Shown: piece by piece, positions 18,912 to 27,953 of the stretch
Layout: each line of letters opens with the position of its first letter
Numbering within the stretch: position 1 is the stretch's first letter
NCBI RefSeq assembly: GCF_014641195.1
Contig: NZ_BMHQ01000008.1
Coordinates: 62,001 to 126,000 of the forward strand
Source of the DNA: Marinithermofilum abyssi
GTDB lineage: Bacteria > Bacillota > Bacilli > Thermoactinomycetales > DSM-45169
Direction: 5' to 3'
DNA length: 64,000 bases
The notes under the pieces: model-generated
Databases searched by the model: none
The model's input: the letters and a program-made list of their open reading frames with translations, nothing else
What the model was told of the DNA's origin: nothing
Translations under genes and position numbers: made by a program

Positions 18912-19308
18912 GATCGCCTTCCTCGCTTTTTTTAGCTTTCAGCACTTCCGGCGCTGGTCCCTCGATGTCCACTCCGGAAATCCGGGCTTCACTTTACTCT
19001 CAGTCATTGACCGCCTACCTTGATCTTCTCCAGGGACGCGACAGCTTGGAGCAAAGAAAAGAAGCATTACAGTCTGCAGAAAAAGCAAGGTCCGCCAGTT
19101 TGTTGGCAATAGAACGTGTTCGCTTATTCCGAACACCGACACTCTCTTGTCCACTGCCACTTCCAAAAAAGACGGGGGCACAGGGGGAAGGAAGGATCTT
19201 GCGAGTCCATGATCCGTCATGTTTTCCGGGTAGACAGCCATGCCGCGTTGACGGGAAATCACCTCACCTGCCGGTATGACAATTCTCCCCCTATTCCCCA
19301 TACCGGCT
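18912..19308. other. Gene-free stretch of about 400 bases
   Basis: Lies between the glycosyltransferase and the pseudokinase gene. Open frames here on either strand lack ribosome sites and recognisable content. I see no convincing terminator or repeat. Confidence 0.5.
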
Positions 19309-21489
19309 TTATTGTGCCGACTGTGCCGCCTTTTGGTAGGTGCTGTTGCCGGGTTCCAGGTTGGCAGCCGTCTGGAAGCACTCCGCCGCCTGATCCTTCT
19401 CTCCCAGCTTGAATAAGGTAATTCCCAGCTGGTACTGGAAGAGGGCCGTTTTAGGACTGATCTCCACCGCTTTGGCAGCGGAGTGGGCTGCGTTTTTATA
19501 TTGACCGAGGTAATACTGGGCGACAGAGAGATGGTAGCGGGCGATACCGCTCTGTGGATCCAGCTGTACGGCTTTTACCAGATACTGCAGGGCTTTATTG
19601 GCCAATCCCTGGCGTTGGGCGGATCTCTCCTTGGCGGAAAGGGACTTATCCTTCCCCACCTGTTTTCGATCCTCCAAATAAATAACACCCGTCGTCAACC
19701 AATACTCGCTGCGTTTGGGATCCAGCTTGGTAGCTTTGATGGCGTTTGCTTTGGCATCCGCATATTTTCCCTGATCCAGCAGAAATACGGCCAAATCATG
19801 ATAATACAGCGCATTGTCCGGCTCTCTCTCGATCGCTTGAATGATGTAGTCGATAGCGCGTTCGTACTCTTTTTGGACACCAAAAATTTTCCCTTTGTGG
19901 AAGACGTACTCGCCGTTGTCCGGATCTTTGGCGATGGCTTGGTCGATCGCTTGATTTGCCTTGTCCATCTCGTTGGCGGACAGGGCCATCATGGCCAATT
20001 GATCATACACTTCAGCATCAGGGATGCGCTTCACACCGGCTTCCAGCGTTTTGATCCCTGTGGTGTAGTCCCGTTTGGCACGGTACAAATCCCCCAGGTG
20101 CAACAAGTACTCTTTTTCTTTGGGCGCCGCCTTGACCGCTTGCTTGCCGAAGGAGACGGCTTCATCCAGCTTCCCTTCCTGATAAAACTGGACCGACTTG
20201 GCATAGGCTTTGGCCGCCTTTTCCGTCTGAGAAGCGGCCGCCTGGTCCGCCGAGGAATCCTGGGTCACGGAGTACACTACCGCCCCGCCGGCTCCGAGGA
20301 GGAGCAACACCCCTGCCGCCGTAGAAGCAATCCATACCTTGGTCTTGCGACGGTTTCCTTTTCGTTCACCGCGGGCAGGCAGCTCCCGGGAGCTGTCCTC
20401 CGTCACCTGCGGGCTGCCGGAACGGGAAGGAGTCTCTTCGGGAAGGGGTTCCGTCCGGTGCCATACGGGTTGCAACTTCTCAGTCGCATCATTGGCCTTC
20501 TGTGTCAGAGTCAGCTCTTTGGCAGCCGGCTTCGATGCCCGTTTCGACGCACTTGGTGCCGCGCCGTCCAGATCGCCGGCGGACCATCCCTCCCAGTCAC
20601 CGGGCGACGCGCTTTGAGAGGTAACACGGGGCTGATCCTTTGCCGCCACCTGCTGGCTGAAGATGTCGGAAGCGATCAGGCCGGCGGTCCGGCCCGGGAA
20701 AGCTTCAGCTTTTTTTTTTAGGAGCTCGCCCCCTTCCCGCCGCATCTCCTTCTCCTTGATCCACTCCCACAGATGAGACACCGTGGGACGTTGGCCGGGG
20801 TCCAGCGACAACGCATGAAGGATAAACTGTTCCAGTTGCGGAGGCACATCCCGACGGAATGTACGAATCGGTTTGATCTGTCCTCCGGCGTCGGGACTTG
20901 TACCCGTCAGCATAATATAGGCCAATGCACCGAGTGAATAAGCATCCAGCGCTTGTACGTTCACCCGCCCGGAACCGGCAGCAGAACTTTTGGAACGGAT
21001 GCCCTTCGGCAACACATTGGACGGCCCGCCGTACAGGAAGCGGACTTCATCACCTGTCAGCAGCATGTTCTGCGGATGTACCACAGTAAACTGTCCCGAC
21101 TGGTACAGCTGCATCAAATGCTTGGTGATCTGCTTTACGATATGTACCGTTTTCTCCAATGAGAGGGGAACGCTCCGGTACAGATGATGAGCCAACAGCG
21201 TCCCATCCAGCCGATTGAATACCTGATACAGCACTCCCTCTTCCACAAACAGTCCCCGAAGCGGGAAAAAGGCCGATCGATCCCGCTTCAGCAACGTGTC
21301 CAGCTTGGCGTTCCGGTTGAGATAGCGCACATCCAGCGCATGGATGAACCGTGTGCGCCGCGGCGCTTCCTCTTCTCCGTCTTTCGCGCCGGATACCTGC
21401 GTATAATATAAAACCCCTTGCACAAACGGAAAAACATTTAACACTTCATATGTATCACGAATCCACTCGCCTTTCTGCCAAATCTTCAT
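19309..21489 (-). CDS. Kinase-like (pseudokinase) membrane protein with TPR repeats
   Basis: 726 residues from ATG 21489. An Hanks-type kinase-like domain fills about residues 20-260. The region of the HRD loop reads VHPQN and where DFG is expected there is LYGGP. No convincing glycine loop is visible, while the late motif LDAYSLGALAYIMLTG is well kept. It is therefore probably catalytically dead. A basic stop and a transmembrane segment (WIASTAAGVLLLLGAGG) lie near 385. At least six TPR units follow on the outside (KDYTTGIKTLEAG, YERAIDYIIQAIEREPDN and so on). It may be a membrane scaffold or sensor. Transcribed alone. Confidence 0.8.
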   Translation of the reverse strand: MKIWQKGEWIRDTYEVLNVFPFVQGVLYYTQVSGAKDGEEEAPRRTRFIHALDVRYLNRNAKLDTLLKRDRSAFFPLRGLFVEEGVLYQVFNRLDGTLLAHHLYRSVPLSLEKTVHIVKQITKHLMQLYQSGQFTVVHPQNMLLTGDEVRFLYGGPSNVLPKGIRSKSSAAGSGRVNVQALDAYSLGALAYIMLTGTSPDAGGQIKPIRTFRRDVPPQLEQFILHALSLDPGQRPTVSHLWEWIKEKEMRREGGELLKKKAEAFPGRTAGLIASDIFSQQVAAKDQPRVTSQSASPGDWEGWSAGDLDGAAPSASKRASKPAAKELTLTQKANDATEKLQPVWHRTEPLPEETPSRSGSPQVTEDSSRELPARGERKGNRRKTKVWIASTAAGVLLLLGAGGAVVYSVTQDSSADQAAASQTEKAAKAYAKSVQFYQEGKLDEAVSFGKQAVKAAPKEKEYLLHLGDLYRAKRDYTTGIKTLEAGVKRIPDAEVYDQLAMMALSANEMDKANQAIDQAIAKDPDNGEYVFHKGKIFGVQKEYERAIDYIIQAIEREPDNALYYHDLAVFLLDQGKYADAKANAIKATKLDPKRSEYWLTTGVIYLEDRKQVGKDKSLSAKERSAQRQGLANKALQYLVKAVQLDPQSGIARYHLSVAQYYLGQYKNAAHSAAKAVEISPKTALFQYQLGITLFKLGEKDQAAECFQTAANLEPGNSTYQKAAQSAQ

Positions 21490-22032
21490 ACTCCTTCTTT
21501 CTCCTTCACACACAGGATTGTCCCATCCCGGGCCAAACGCCCATCGATGGGAATCTTCGGATTTATCTGCACAAAACGGAAAAGTTTCAGACTCGATTTT
21601 TATTTGTTTGTTGTTGAGGCGAAGCCCTGCAAGACTTGCCAAAGAAGCCCGCCGATACCTCATTTTCAAACAGCTGGGATTTCCTTGCCTTTGGTTCCCA
21701 TTTCCATTCACAGAAGTATGTAAAATGAACTCCTTAACAAGAAACGGACAAAACCCGCAAACTTTCGTCACCGTTCTACATATAACATCTTGCCTATTAT
21801 TTTACCATGAACCCTTCAGGCAGGACACCCTTTTTTACCGCAAACCCCCTGTATTCCGGGGTTTTTTCCTTGTTGGATTTTTCCTTAAAAGAAAGAGGGG
21901 AAATGGTTTCAAGTGGAAAATGTTACATGATGATAGCAGATTTCGCTTGGAGGAAAACACCATGGCCGATCAACGCGCCGTACGTGCCGGGGTTCTGACT
22001 GGGCCGACTCCGCTTTGCCACTACCATGAAAA
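21490..22032. other. Gene-free stretch with a forward terminator-like hairpin
   Basis: No gene is supported here. At 21843-21867 a hairpin AACCCC/GGGGTT is followed by six T on the plus strand, but no plus-strand gene lies before it. It may be left from a lost gene or end an unrecognised small RNA. Confidence 0.4.
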
Positions 22033-22054
22033 CACCCGACCGACAGGCCGGGTG
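22033..22054 (-). terminator. Terminator of the betaine-type binding-protein gene
   Basis: Stem CACCCGGCC/GGTCGGGTG on the minus strand, followed by TTTTC, starting 10 bases past the stop. Confidence 0.75.
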
Positions 22055-22063
22055 CAGGCAGGT

Positions 22064-22966
22064 TTATTTCGTCCACTGTTTGATGAGATCCGGGTGCTTC
22101 TCCATCCATTTGCGGACGCCTTGTTCCGGATCTCCCTTTGTATTTTCCACTTCCGCCATCAAGGTACCCAGGGTGTGATCATCCATCTCCCACTGGTTAA
22201 ACCATTTCACCACTTCCGGGTGATCCTTGGTAAAGCCTTTTCGGGTCATGTAGCGGATGTTTTCCCGATCTCCGTAGACATTTTTGCTGTCTTTGAGATA
22301 CTTGAGATCATATTCCGAGAAAGACCAATGCGGATTCCACAGGGTGACCACGATCGGCTCCTTATTCTTGATGGCTTTTTCCAGCTCCGACAGCATCGCC
22401 GGCTCCGAGCTCTCGATCAGGTTGTAGGGCAGCTTGTAATCCTTAATCGCTTTTTCCGTCAAACTCATCAAGCTGGCCCCCGAGTCGATCCCGACGATGG
22501 AAGGCTTCCCGTCCCGCTGAAGCTCTTTCTGGAACTTGGGTTTTTTCAGGTCTTCCATGGTGTTGATATCCTTCATATAGGTAGGTACCACCAGACCCAG
22601 GTTGGTTCCTTTGTACCACACCTCATGCAACTCCACCTGATCTTTGTACTTCTCATAGTACGGTTTGTCCGTGTTGGGAAGCCATACCTCGGGCACGATG
22701 TCGACATCCCCACTGGCCGTCCCCGCCCAAGTCGGAGCTTTTTCCAACCGGACCAGCTCCACTTCGTACCCCTTTTTCTCCAAGATGATCTTCCACATAT
22801 GTGCGGTGGCGATGCTTTCCGCCCAGTTGTTATACCCGATCTTGATCGAGCCTTTGTCGTCTCCCGCCTCCAAGTTCATTTTCTCTCCCCCGATCCCGTG
22901 ATACAAACCGATGACGATGGCGTATATAACAAGGAGAATAATGAATTGCGTCCGCCGCTTTTTCAT
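22064..22966 (-). CDS. Glycine-betaine-type ABC substrate-binding protein, membrane anchored
   Basis: OpuAC-like solute-binding protein for quaternary amines. The conserved part begins IKIGYNNWAESIATAHMWK and includes WAGTASGDVDIVPEVWLPNT and the VTLWNPHWSFSEYDLKYL aromatic-box region. The N-terminus is a hydrophobic anchor (IILLVIYAIVIGLYHGI) after KKRR, with no lipobox cysteine. I choose ATG 22966 because GGGGAG is ten bases upstream. GTG 22972 is too close. No permease or ATPase gene is adjacent, so it must work with components encoded elsewhere or be an orphan. Confidence 0.88.
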   Translation of the reverse strand: MKKRRTQFIILLVIYAIVIGLYHGIGGEKMNLEAGDDKGSIKIGYNNWAESIATAHMWKIILEKKGYEVELVRLEKAPTWAGTASGDVDIVPEVWLPNTDKPYYEKYKDQVELHEVWYKGTNLGLVVPTYMKDINTMEDLKKPKFQKELQRDGKPSIVGIDSGASLMSLTEKAIKDYKLPYNLIESSEPAMLSELEKAIKNKEPIVVTLWNPHWSFSEYDLKYLKDSKNVYGDRENIRYMTRKGFTKDHPEVVKWFNQWEMDDHTLGTLMAEVENTKGDPEQGVRKWMEKHPDLIKQWTK

Positions 22967-23137
22967 TTCCACTCAACTCCCCTGAGCATGTTCCCGTCAA
23001 CGTTATGTAAATCGGCGGGGGATGTCAAATAGGGTGAAGCGGGGATAGAGCGTATGCCGTAGAGTTAGAGTGGAATAGGTGAGGGAAGGTAGCGGGTTCG
23101 CAGAATGGCTGAAAGGACGAGGATGTCCCAAACAAAT

Positions 23138-23161
23138 CCCCCGCATCTGTGGGTGCGGGGG
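23138..23161 (-). terminator. Terminator downstream of a broken gene
   Basis: Strong stem CCCCCGCA/TGCGGGGG on the minus strand, 9 bases after the stop of the 23170-23283 fragment. Confidence 0.7.
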
Positions 23162-23169
23162 AATCTTCT

Positions 23170-23283
23170 TCACTGATTCAGCATGTCGTTCCCTTTGCGT
23201 TCGATTTCCTCTTCCCGTTGACTGTGAATCTTCGTCATCACATCCAGGATCTGCTGGTCCCGTTTGCCCCTGTAGTCATCGAT
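23170..23283 (-). pseudogene. C-terminal fragment of an unidentified protein
   Basis: The minus strand keeps 37 codons ending in a charged helix (DQQILDVMTKIHSQREEEIE, then MLNQ stop), followed by its own terminator. Upstream the frame is closed by TAG and the sequence turns AT-rich. The 5' part has been lost at the left edge of the accessory region. I cannot name the family. A regulator or transporter accessory protein next to the betaine-binding gene is possible. Confidence 0.45.
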
Positions 23284-23449
23284 CTATTTTATAGCGGAGC
23301 GCAATCTGTCTTAGGTGGAGGCAACCACGTCCATAGATGGTATATGCGAAACATCATTAATGAATTCGATTTGCTTAAACAGTTGAAACAGTGGAGGTAA
23401 GTGTTTATATAAGCTGTGTGCTTGACTTAATTCCATTCACCTCTATAAA

Positions 23450-23755
23450 TTATCTAATTCTCACACACTCCCTTATTAAATCCATAATCTTATCTGCAGC
23501 ATTCAAAATCTCCATTTCTTCTTTTTTGTCATACAATTTACATGCAGACACCATCACAGGGTATATATCTACAAATAAATCTACTGCTTTTTTTGGTATA
23601 CAATGTTCATCTGACCACTCTTCTGCAAGTGTCTCTAATATATTAAATACTTTTTCCAAGTTATTTTTATTTAACCCATCACCAAATCTAAGGGATATTA
23701 ACAACCCTTCATCACCTACTAAAAGTTTCTCCAGCATGTCAATTTTATTTTCCAT
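23450..23755 (-). CDS. Small acidic helical protein, possible immunity protein
   Basis: 101 residues starting MENKIDMLEKLLVGDEG, AT-rich in contrast to the backbone, acidic, predominantly helical by eye, no signal peptide or membrane segment. It lies among toxin-module debris and just upstream of it is the end of the IS5-type element. Size, charge and surroundings fit an orphan immunity protein, but I recognise no family. An IS insertion at 23772 has separated it from its original upstream sequence. Confidence 0.5.
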   Translation of the reverse strand: MENKIDMLEKLLVGDEGLLISLRFGDGLNKNNLEKVFNILETLAEEWSDEHCIPKKAVDLFVDIYPVMVSACKLYDKKEEMEILNAADKIMDLIRECVRIR

Positions 23756-23771
23756 ACTAACCCTTTCTTTC

Positions 23772-24625
23772 TACAAGCTATTTCAAAAACATGATCTTCC
23801 AATGTAGAATCAAAGTATGAGTACGAGACACGAGCTAACCGACGAACAGTGGGCTGTAATTGAATTGCTTCCCAAACCAAAATCCGGTCCCGGCCGTCCA
23901 CCCGCCGATCCGAGAAAAACCCTGAACGGGATTTTATACGTGCTGAAAACGGGATGTGCCTGGGCGGATTTGCCCCGGTAGTACGGTTCTCCCACGACCT
24001 GTTGGCGACGGCTGAAAGAATGGTCGGAAGACGGAACGTGGGAGCGAATTTGTCGTGCCTTGCTGAGCCAATTAGATGCCGAAGAAAAAATCGAGTGGGT
24101 TCAAGCCTTTCTGATGGCAGCCTTGTCCCCGCTAAAAAAGGGGAGATGGGATTGGAAAAACCAAGGTGGGTAAAGGGACCAAAGTGATGATTTCGGCTGA
24201 TGGCAACGGATTGCCGATTGGTTTACATCTGGACAGGTGCACAGCACCATGAAATTCGATTGGCGGAACCGACCTTGCAAAGCATTCGTGTACCGAAGAA
24301 AAGGGGGCGTCCCTGGACACGTCCCAAGGAACTGGTCGCTGATAAAGCCTACGATAGCCGTTCGTTCCGCAAGAGTTTTCGGAAGAGGGGGATCAAGACT
24401 ACCATTCCTTCCTTTGACCGAAACAGGAAAAAGCCGCGACGAGGTCGACCGATTCACGTAGGGCAGGGATACCGTCGCCGTTGGATCGTTGAACGTTGCT
24501 TTGGATGGATGGATAACTACCGTCGGTTGGTCGTTCGATATGAGCGTTATTTACATATCTACAAAGCCTTTTATTTGGTTGCACTTATTTTATGGTGCGT
24601 AAATCGAATTTTGAAATAGATTGTA
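23772..24625 (+). mobile_element. IS5-family insertion sequence, inactive
   Basis: Terminal inverted repeats are visible: TACAAGCTATTTCAAAA at the left and the complement of TACAATCTATTTCAAAA at the right, one mismatch in 17. They enclose 854 bases, normal for this family, with a single transposase gene that is broken. No clear target duplication is seen at the ends. Confidence 0.8.
23817..24619 (+). pseudogene. IS5-family transposase, broken by a stop and frameshifts
   Basis: The first frame ([18 protein letters not shown] ... GCAWADLP) meets TAG at about 23980, resumes as YGSPTTCWRRLKEW and is disrupted again near 24120-24200 around the AKKG/KVMISADGNG region. From about 24200 another frame gives the DDE C-terminus with ADKAYDS, RWIVERCFGWMDNYRRL and the final CVNRILK. 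At least one stop and two shifts make it non-functional. The stop codon lies inside the right inverted repeat. Confidence 0.85.
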
Positions 24626-24647
24626 TTGATAAACACGTTTACCCAAA

Positions 24648-24794
24648 AAGCCATTTTACGAAGCCATATTGCTTGGCGCAAAAGAGTTTTACAAACATTG
24701 CATCCTATGTTTCGGTCCAAACTATGCAGATTATGATTTTGCTTTTAAACAGATTAAAGAAATAAATGAGGTTTCCAAGTTAGTGCTTTACTAA
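24648..24794 (+). pseudogene. C-terminal gene fragment beside the IS element
   Basis: Directly right of the IS end an open stretch encodes KPFYEAILLGAKEFYKHC, then CFGPNYADYDFAFKQIKEIN, ending in TAA at 24794. No start codon with a ribosome site is present. Composition is like the surrounding immunity-type genes. It is probably the tail of a small gene cut by the IS; family unknown. Confidence 0.4.
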
Positions 24795-24889
24795 AATTAA
24801 CAAATATTACTGTCAGGTGAAACTGCTAACCTGCTGCCTTTTTCAACAGCCTCCTTTTATTGAGTTAGTATTAATGAGGTGATATCAAT

Positions 24890-25303
24890 ATGTCTTGTAA
24901 GCTTAAAGAAGCTTTAGATGATCTTTGGGGAGGTATCATTAGGAATTTTGAATTCGATTTATACAAGTCAACAATAAAAATGGACATCGTAACAATTGAA
25001 AAAGCAATTAAAAATGAATATCTCCTACTCTTTAAGAACGTAACAGCACTATATTTTAGTAATCCATTGTTAAAAAATGCTCTTAAAATTAAAAACGTAA
25101 TAGATGATGAAAAGGAGGAAGAAGGATTTTATTTAGAGCTCACCTCTATTTCATTTGAAAACAATGAGTTAGAAATGAATTTAAAAGTTGATAACAACTG
25201 GTTCCGGCAATACAAATCACAACTTAATTTTGTAATAGAAGTTGGGGATAGTGCTTTATTGATTGAAGCTGATCAAATCGTTATTAATGGTCACGTATTT
25301 TAA
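24890..25303 (+). CDS. Hypothetical small protein, possible immunity protein
   Basis: 137 residues, ATG at 24890 with GAGGTGATA eight bases upstream. It begins MSCKLKEALDDLWGGII, followed by alternating strands and an acidic DDEKEEEGF loop. There is no signal peptide or membrane helix. The style (LDDLWG start, beta-rich, acidic, AT-rich) resembles immunity or immunity-like proteins found in wapA/Rhs-type loci, but I cannot assign a family with certainty. It follows the IS remnant and precedes further fragments, with no intact toxin beside it. Confidence 0.55.
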   Translation: MSCKLKEALDDLWGGIIRNFEFDLYKSTIKMDIVTIEKAIKNEYLLLFKNVTALYFSNPLLKNALKIKNVIDDEKEEEGFYLELTSISFENNELEMNLKVDNNWFRQYKSQLNFVIEVGDSALLIEADQIVINGHVF

Positions 25304-25320
25304 TAATTTGCTCCACTTAT

Positions 25321-25485
25321 ATGAAACAACAAAAGCCTGTACAGACGTGGAACTCTCCGAAGCCCTTTATCAGTTATCCGAAAGACAATAGCGTACCTAT
25401 GAATGTCTATAACCTTATAGAACAAATCATCAAAGAGCTAGATGGAAATGTCGAAGACCTTTATTCAGGGTTGAAGGAGCCTTAG
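25321..25485 (+). pseudogene. Short gene fragment
   Basis: An open frame of 54 codons (MKQQKPVQTWNSPKPF ... MNVYNLIEQIIKELDGN) without a ribosome site. It looks like the end of a coding sequence in the debris zone. From here to 25728 I see only further broken reading frames, for example HPEWIGGELYWVISKF on the plus strand near 25520. Confidence 0.3.
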
Positions 25486-25728
25486 AAGAATAAATCCTTT
25501 TTTGAGACGGTAAGTACCAAGTGCACCCAGAATGGATTGGAGGTGAATTGTATTGGGTTATTTCAAAGTTTATATTTATTACTGGGTCGGAACCCCCAAG
25601 TACTAAGTTCATAATGATATTCTGTTCTTTCAACACAGATTCCAAAACTCAAATCATCAGTAACCAAATTTATCTCCTCTGCGTTCTATAATATATTTTT
25701 TCTTACCGCTAATGCCATTAAAAATAAT

Positions 25729-26016
25729 CTAATTGCCTACATAAGAGACTAATTGATTAAAAGGGTGTTGTGTTATAATGGCTGGATTTATTTCTTGAAC
25801 TTCCTTAAGTAATTTTTTCGCCTTCCGATCTAACTCTGCTTTAAATTCATTATAAATTGGTAAATCTTCATCGTAAAATCCTAAAGTTTCATTATCAAAA
25901 CACAAACAAAACTGACCTTCTAAATCTGGATAACCTCTTTCGTTCCATGATTTTTTATCCATTTCTTCTAATTCTTCATATTCTTTTTCGCTAATCCTAT
26001 ACTTAATTTGAAACAC
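25729..26016 (-). CDS. Hypothetical acidic small protein
   Basis: From GTG 26016, with AAGGGAG eight bases upstream, a 95-residue acidic protein begins MFQIKYRISEKEYEELEEM. It contains a FCLCFDNETLGFYDEDLP segment and a C-terminal helix. There is no membrane segment. It lies directly downstream of decayed toxin sequence (26080-26467) on the same strand, the usual place for an immunity gene, so I read it as an orphan immunity protein. Family not recognised. Confidence 0.5.
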   Translation of the reverse strand: MFQIKYRISEKEYEELEEMDKKSWNERGYPDLEGQFCLCFDNETLGFYDEDLPIYNEFKAELDRKAKKLLKEVQEINPAIITQHPFNQLVSYVGN

Positions 26017-26079
26017 AAGATTCACTCCCTTCACCTAATCATTTTCTTCCCACTATCAACCAATTCATCGACTATCCTC

Positions 26080-26467
26080 TTCTCCTCTAAAGGCTTTTCT
26101 CCTGCTTTACTCTCTTAGACCCTTATCCAGCTTCCTTAGATCGCTGACAGCCCTAGTTTTACACCCTTGACCACATTTCCTGCGGGAATAATGGACACAC
26201 AGCTGAGTCCTTGCTCACCGAGTTCCATCTGATGGCCTTCCATCACTTTACCAACCCGACACATCATCCAGGATGAGGAAATCTTCTGTTTTCTTCACTA
26301 TATATCCTGTATCCTTTAATACTTGACCGGATGTAACGTAATCCTTGGCTTGACCCCAAAATCCTTGATCCTTTTTTGGCGGAAGTGGAAGTGGCGGACT
26401 GGATGGTTTGTTTGACCCTTGATCCGGCTTCTTTCTGGGCGAGGAGCTGGATTGTCATCTGGGCCAT
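26080..26467 (-). pseudogene. Decayed polymorphic-toxin fragment
   Basis: Two pieces of coding-like sequence lie on the minus strand. One reads KKGSRILGSSQGLRYIRSS with GYRIYSEENR. The other reads SCVSIIPAGNVVKGVKLGLSAI followed by stops and KAGEKPLEEKRIVDELVDSG. The IPAG-VVKG-KLG pattern resembles the linker before C-terminal toxin domains. Stops and shifts interrupt everything. It precedes the 25729-26016 gene as a toxin would precede its immunity gene. Confidence 0.45.
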
Positions 26468-26578
26468 TGTCAGTGCTGCAACACTTAGCTTACAGCTTTA
26501 TATATATAGTGGATATACAAATAGACTGATTATTTTTCCTTACTATGAAATAAAAGTTGAGCAAATTTATCCCATTTA

Positions 26579-26956
26579 TTAGTCGATTTGTAGAGCAACT
26601 TGAGCAGCCTTTTCTATACAATTACTTCTCAATAAATCTCGAATTTGATTTACTTCCACTTCCCAATCCGGACCACTGTGTATATCAACATAATCTACAA
26701 AACTTTCTATTAAACGTACATTCATCGGATTTAACTCAATTGCTCTTTGGTATACCTCAAACATGAAAGAGGTACTTAAATACATTAGATCACTAATATC
26801 TTTGTTTATTGCTTCGATAATTACATCTGGATCTGTTTCTTTTTTGATTTCCTCTTTTAATACATCGTATAATTTTTGAATATCTTTTTCTTTTTCTGGC
26901 TCATAATTTTTGTGTAGAAAAATCAATTTTTCAAAAAGGTCAGGAATGTAGCTCAC
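26579..26956 (-). CDS. Probable immunity protein for the 26953-27213 toxin fragment
   Basis: 125 residues from GTG 26956, acidic and helical, with a TPR-like FMFEVYQRAIELNPMNVRLIESF segment. No membrane helix. The GTGA overlap with the preceding toxin-like frame shows translational coupling, and GGGAGTGG serves as ribosome site. This arrangement is typical for polymorphic toxin C-terminus and immunity pairs. The family is not recognised. Pairing rests on the overlap. Confidence 0.6.
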   Translation of the reverse strand: MSYIPDLFEKLIFLHKNYEPEKEKDIQKLYDVLKEEIKKETDPDVIIEAINKDISDLMYLSTSFMFEVYQRAIELNPMNVRLIESFVDYVDIHSGPDWEVEVNQIRDLLRSNCIEKAAQVALQID

Positions 26957-27213
26957 AAATTTTCCACTCCCTGTTGCGTGAAGACGATTATAACCATGTC
27001 CAGATTTCTATGTCCACCAGCTTCAATTTCTCTTATAAGCTCTTTTCCTGTACCCCGAGTATTTTTAATATTAGTTTTTACTCGCGGACAAGCACATGCC
27101 GCCTTTTTGCCCTTCCGAGCAAGGTCATCTAGCTTGCTCTTCCCGGCAGATAGCGCATTCCCACCTAATTTACCAGCAATTTTGATGCCCTTAGCTGGTT
27201 TAAATACAACCAT
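26953..27213 (-). CDS. Orphan C-terminal toxin module
   Basis: 86 codons reading GIKIAGKLGGNALSAGKSKL, DDLARKGKKAACACPRVKT and GKELIREIEAGGHRN. This is the alanine/glycine/lysine-rich passage and short catalytic-looking tail expected at the end of a polymorphic toxin. The N-terminal delivery part is absent. Upstream the frame runs open but meaningless to a TAG near 27305. It could be expressed from ATG 27213 or be a silent cassette for recombination onto a full toxin. The toxin family is unknown. Confidence 0.5.
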   Translation of the reverse strand: MVVFKPAKGIKIAGKLGGNALSAGKSKLDDLARKGKKAACACPRVKTNIKNTRGTGKELIREIEAGGHRNLDMVIIVFTQQGVENL

Positions 27214-27467
27214 TCCGCCCCGGAGTAAGCACTCAAAGGGACCTGGTTGGGATGGTATGTGGGTACAAACTGCATGCCATTGTCTGTCTTTTCGGGGTTG
27301 CTTCTTCTATGTGTTAATCACAACACAAAAGACCTATATATTTACTACTGCTATTCTAAAGTACTATTTTAGACCTAACAATATTCAGGCGCTTGGAAAC
27401 CAATATTTACTGTGCAATAATAGAAATTGTCTCAAATACGTATTATTTGGAGGAGGTCGAGTATGGA

Positions 27468-27935
27468 TTGACGATAAACTGGAAAAAAGTCTGGCTCATT
27501 ATTTTGATTGTTATCTTGTCTTTTGCGGCTCTGATACTTCTATTCTTTCAAACGTTTGGTTTCTACAGGGTGTCGGGTACCAGTATGGAGCCTTCTTTGA
27601 AAAACGGCGGCACCGTTACTCTGTTAAAGTGGGATCATAGTCCAAAACCAGGAGAAATCATTGTCTTTAGTCATGGCTCGTATCACTTCATAAAACGCGT
27701 AGTCGCCATTGAAGGAGATACGGTAGAAGGAAAAAACAATACCGTTTATGTAAATAAGAAACCGTTAAAAGAAGAGTATCTTAAAACAAAACCGAGTTTT
27801 CAAGATTTTGGTCCGGTAAAGGTACCAGAGAATGCCGTGTTTGTTCTCAGCGACAACCGCACAAACAGCCTGGACAGCCGAGATATGGGACCCATCGTCA
27901 AAGATAAAATTCGTGGAGTCCTCATTGCGTACTAA
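27468..27935 (+). CDS. Signal peptidase I (accessory, toxin operon)
   Basis: Type I signal peptidase, 155 residues. After one N-terminal membrane anchor, the catalytic Ser is in SGTSMEPSL and the general-base Lys in FIKRVVAIEGD. Box E reads LSDNRTNSLDSRDMGPI. I choose TTG 27468 behind GGAGGTC. The longer frame to 27393 has no ribosome site. First gene of a plus-strand unit with a Yip1-like protein, a tagged toxin and its immunity gene. A dedicated peptidase for the tagged secreted proteins is plausible (inference). Confidence 0.88.
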   Translation: MTINWKKVWLIILIVILSFAALILLFFQTFGFYRVSGTSMEPSLKNGGTVTLLKWDHSPKPGEIIVFSHGSYHFIKRVVAIEGDTVEGKNNTVYVNKKPLKEEYLKTKPSFQDFGPVKVPENAVFVLSDNRTNSLDSRDMGPIVKDKIRGVLIAY

Positions 27936-27953
27936 AAAAAAGGAGTGTCTTGC

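Noticed and set aside
21518-23032. Plus-strand open frame of 504 codons
   Set aside because: Mostly antisense to the betaine-type binding protein and its leader; composition is of a shadow frame, no recognisable domain.
23287-23400. Plus-strand coding-like tail ending LLKQLKQWR
   Set aside because: Possible end of a lost gene, but too short and without any start or family clue to annotate.
25430-25645. Minus-strand frame of 71 codons in the debris zone
   Set aside because: No ribosome site and no recognisable content; the plus strand here has better coding-like pieces.
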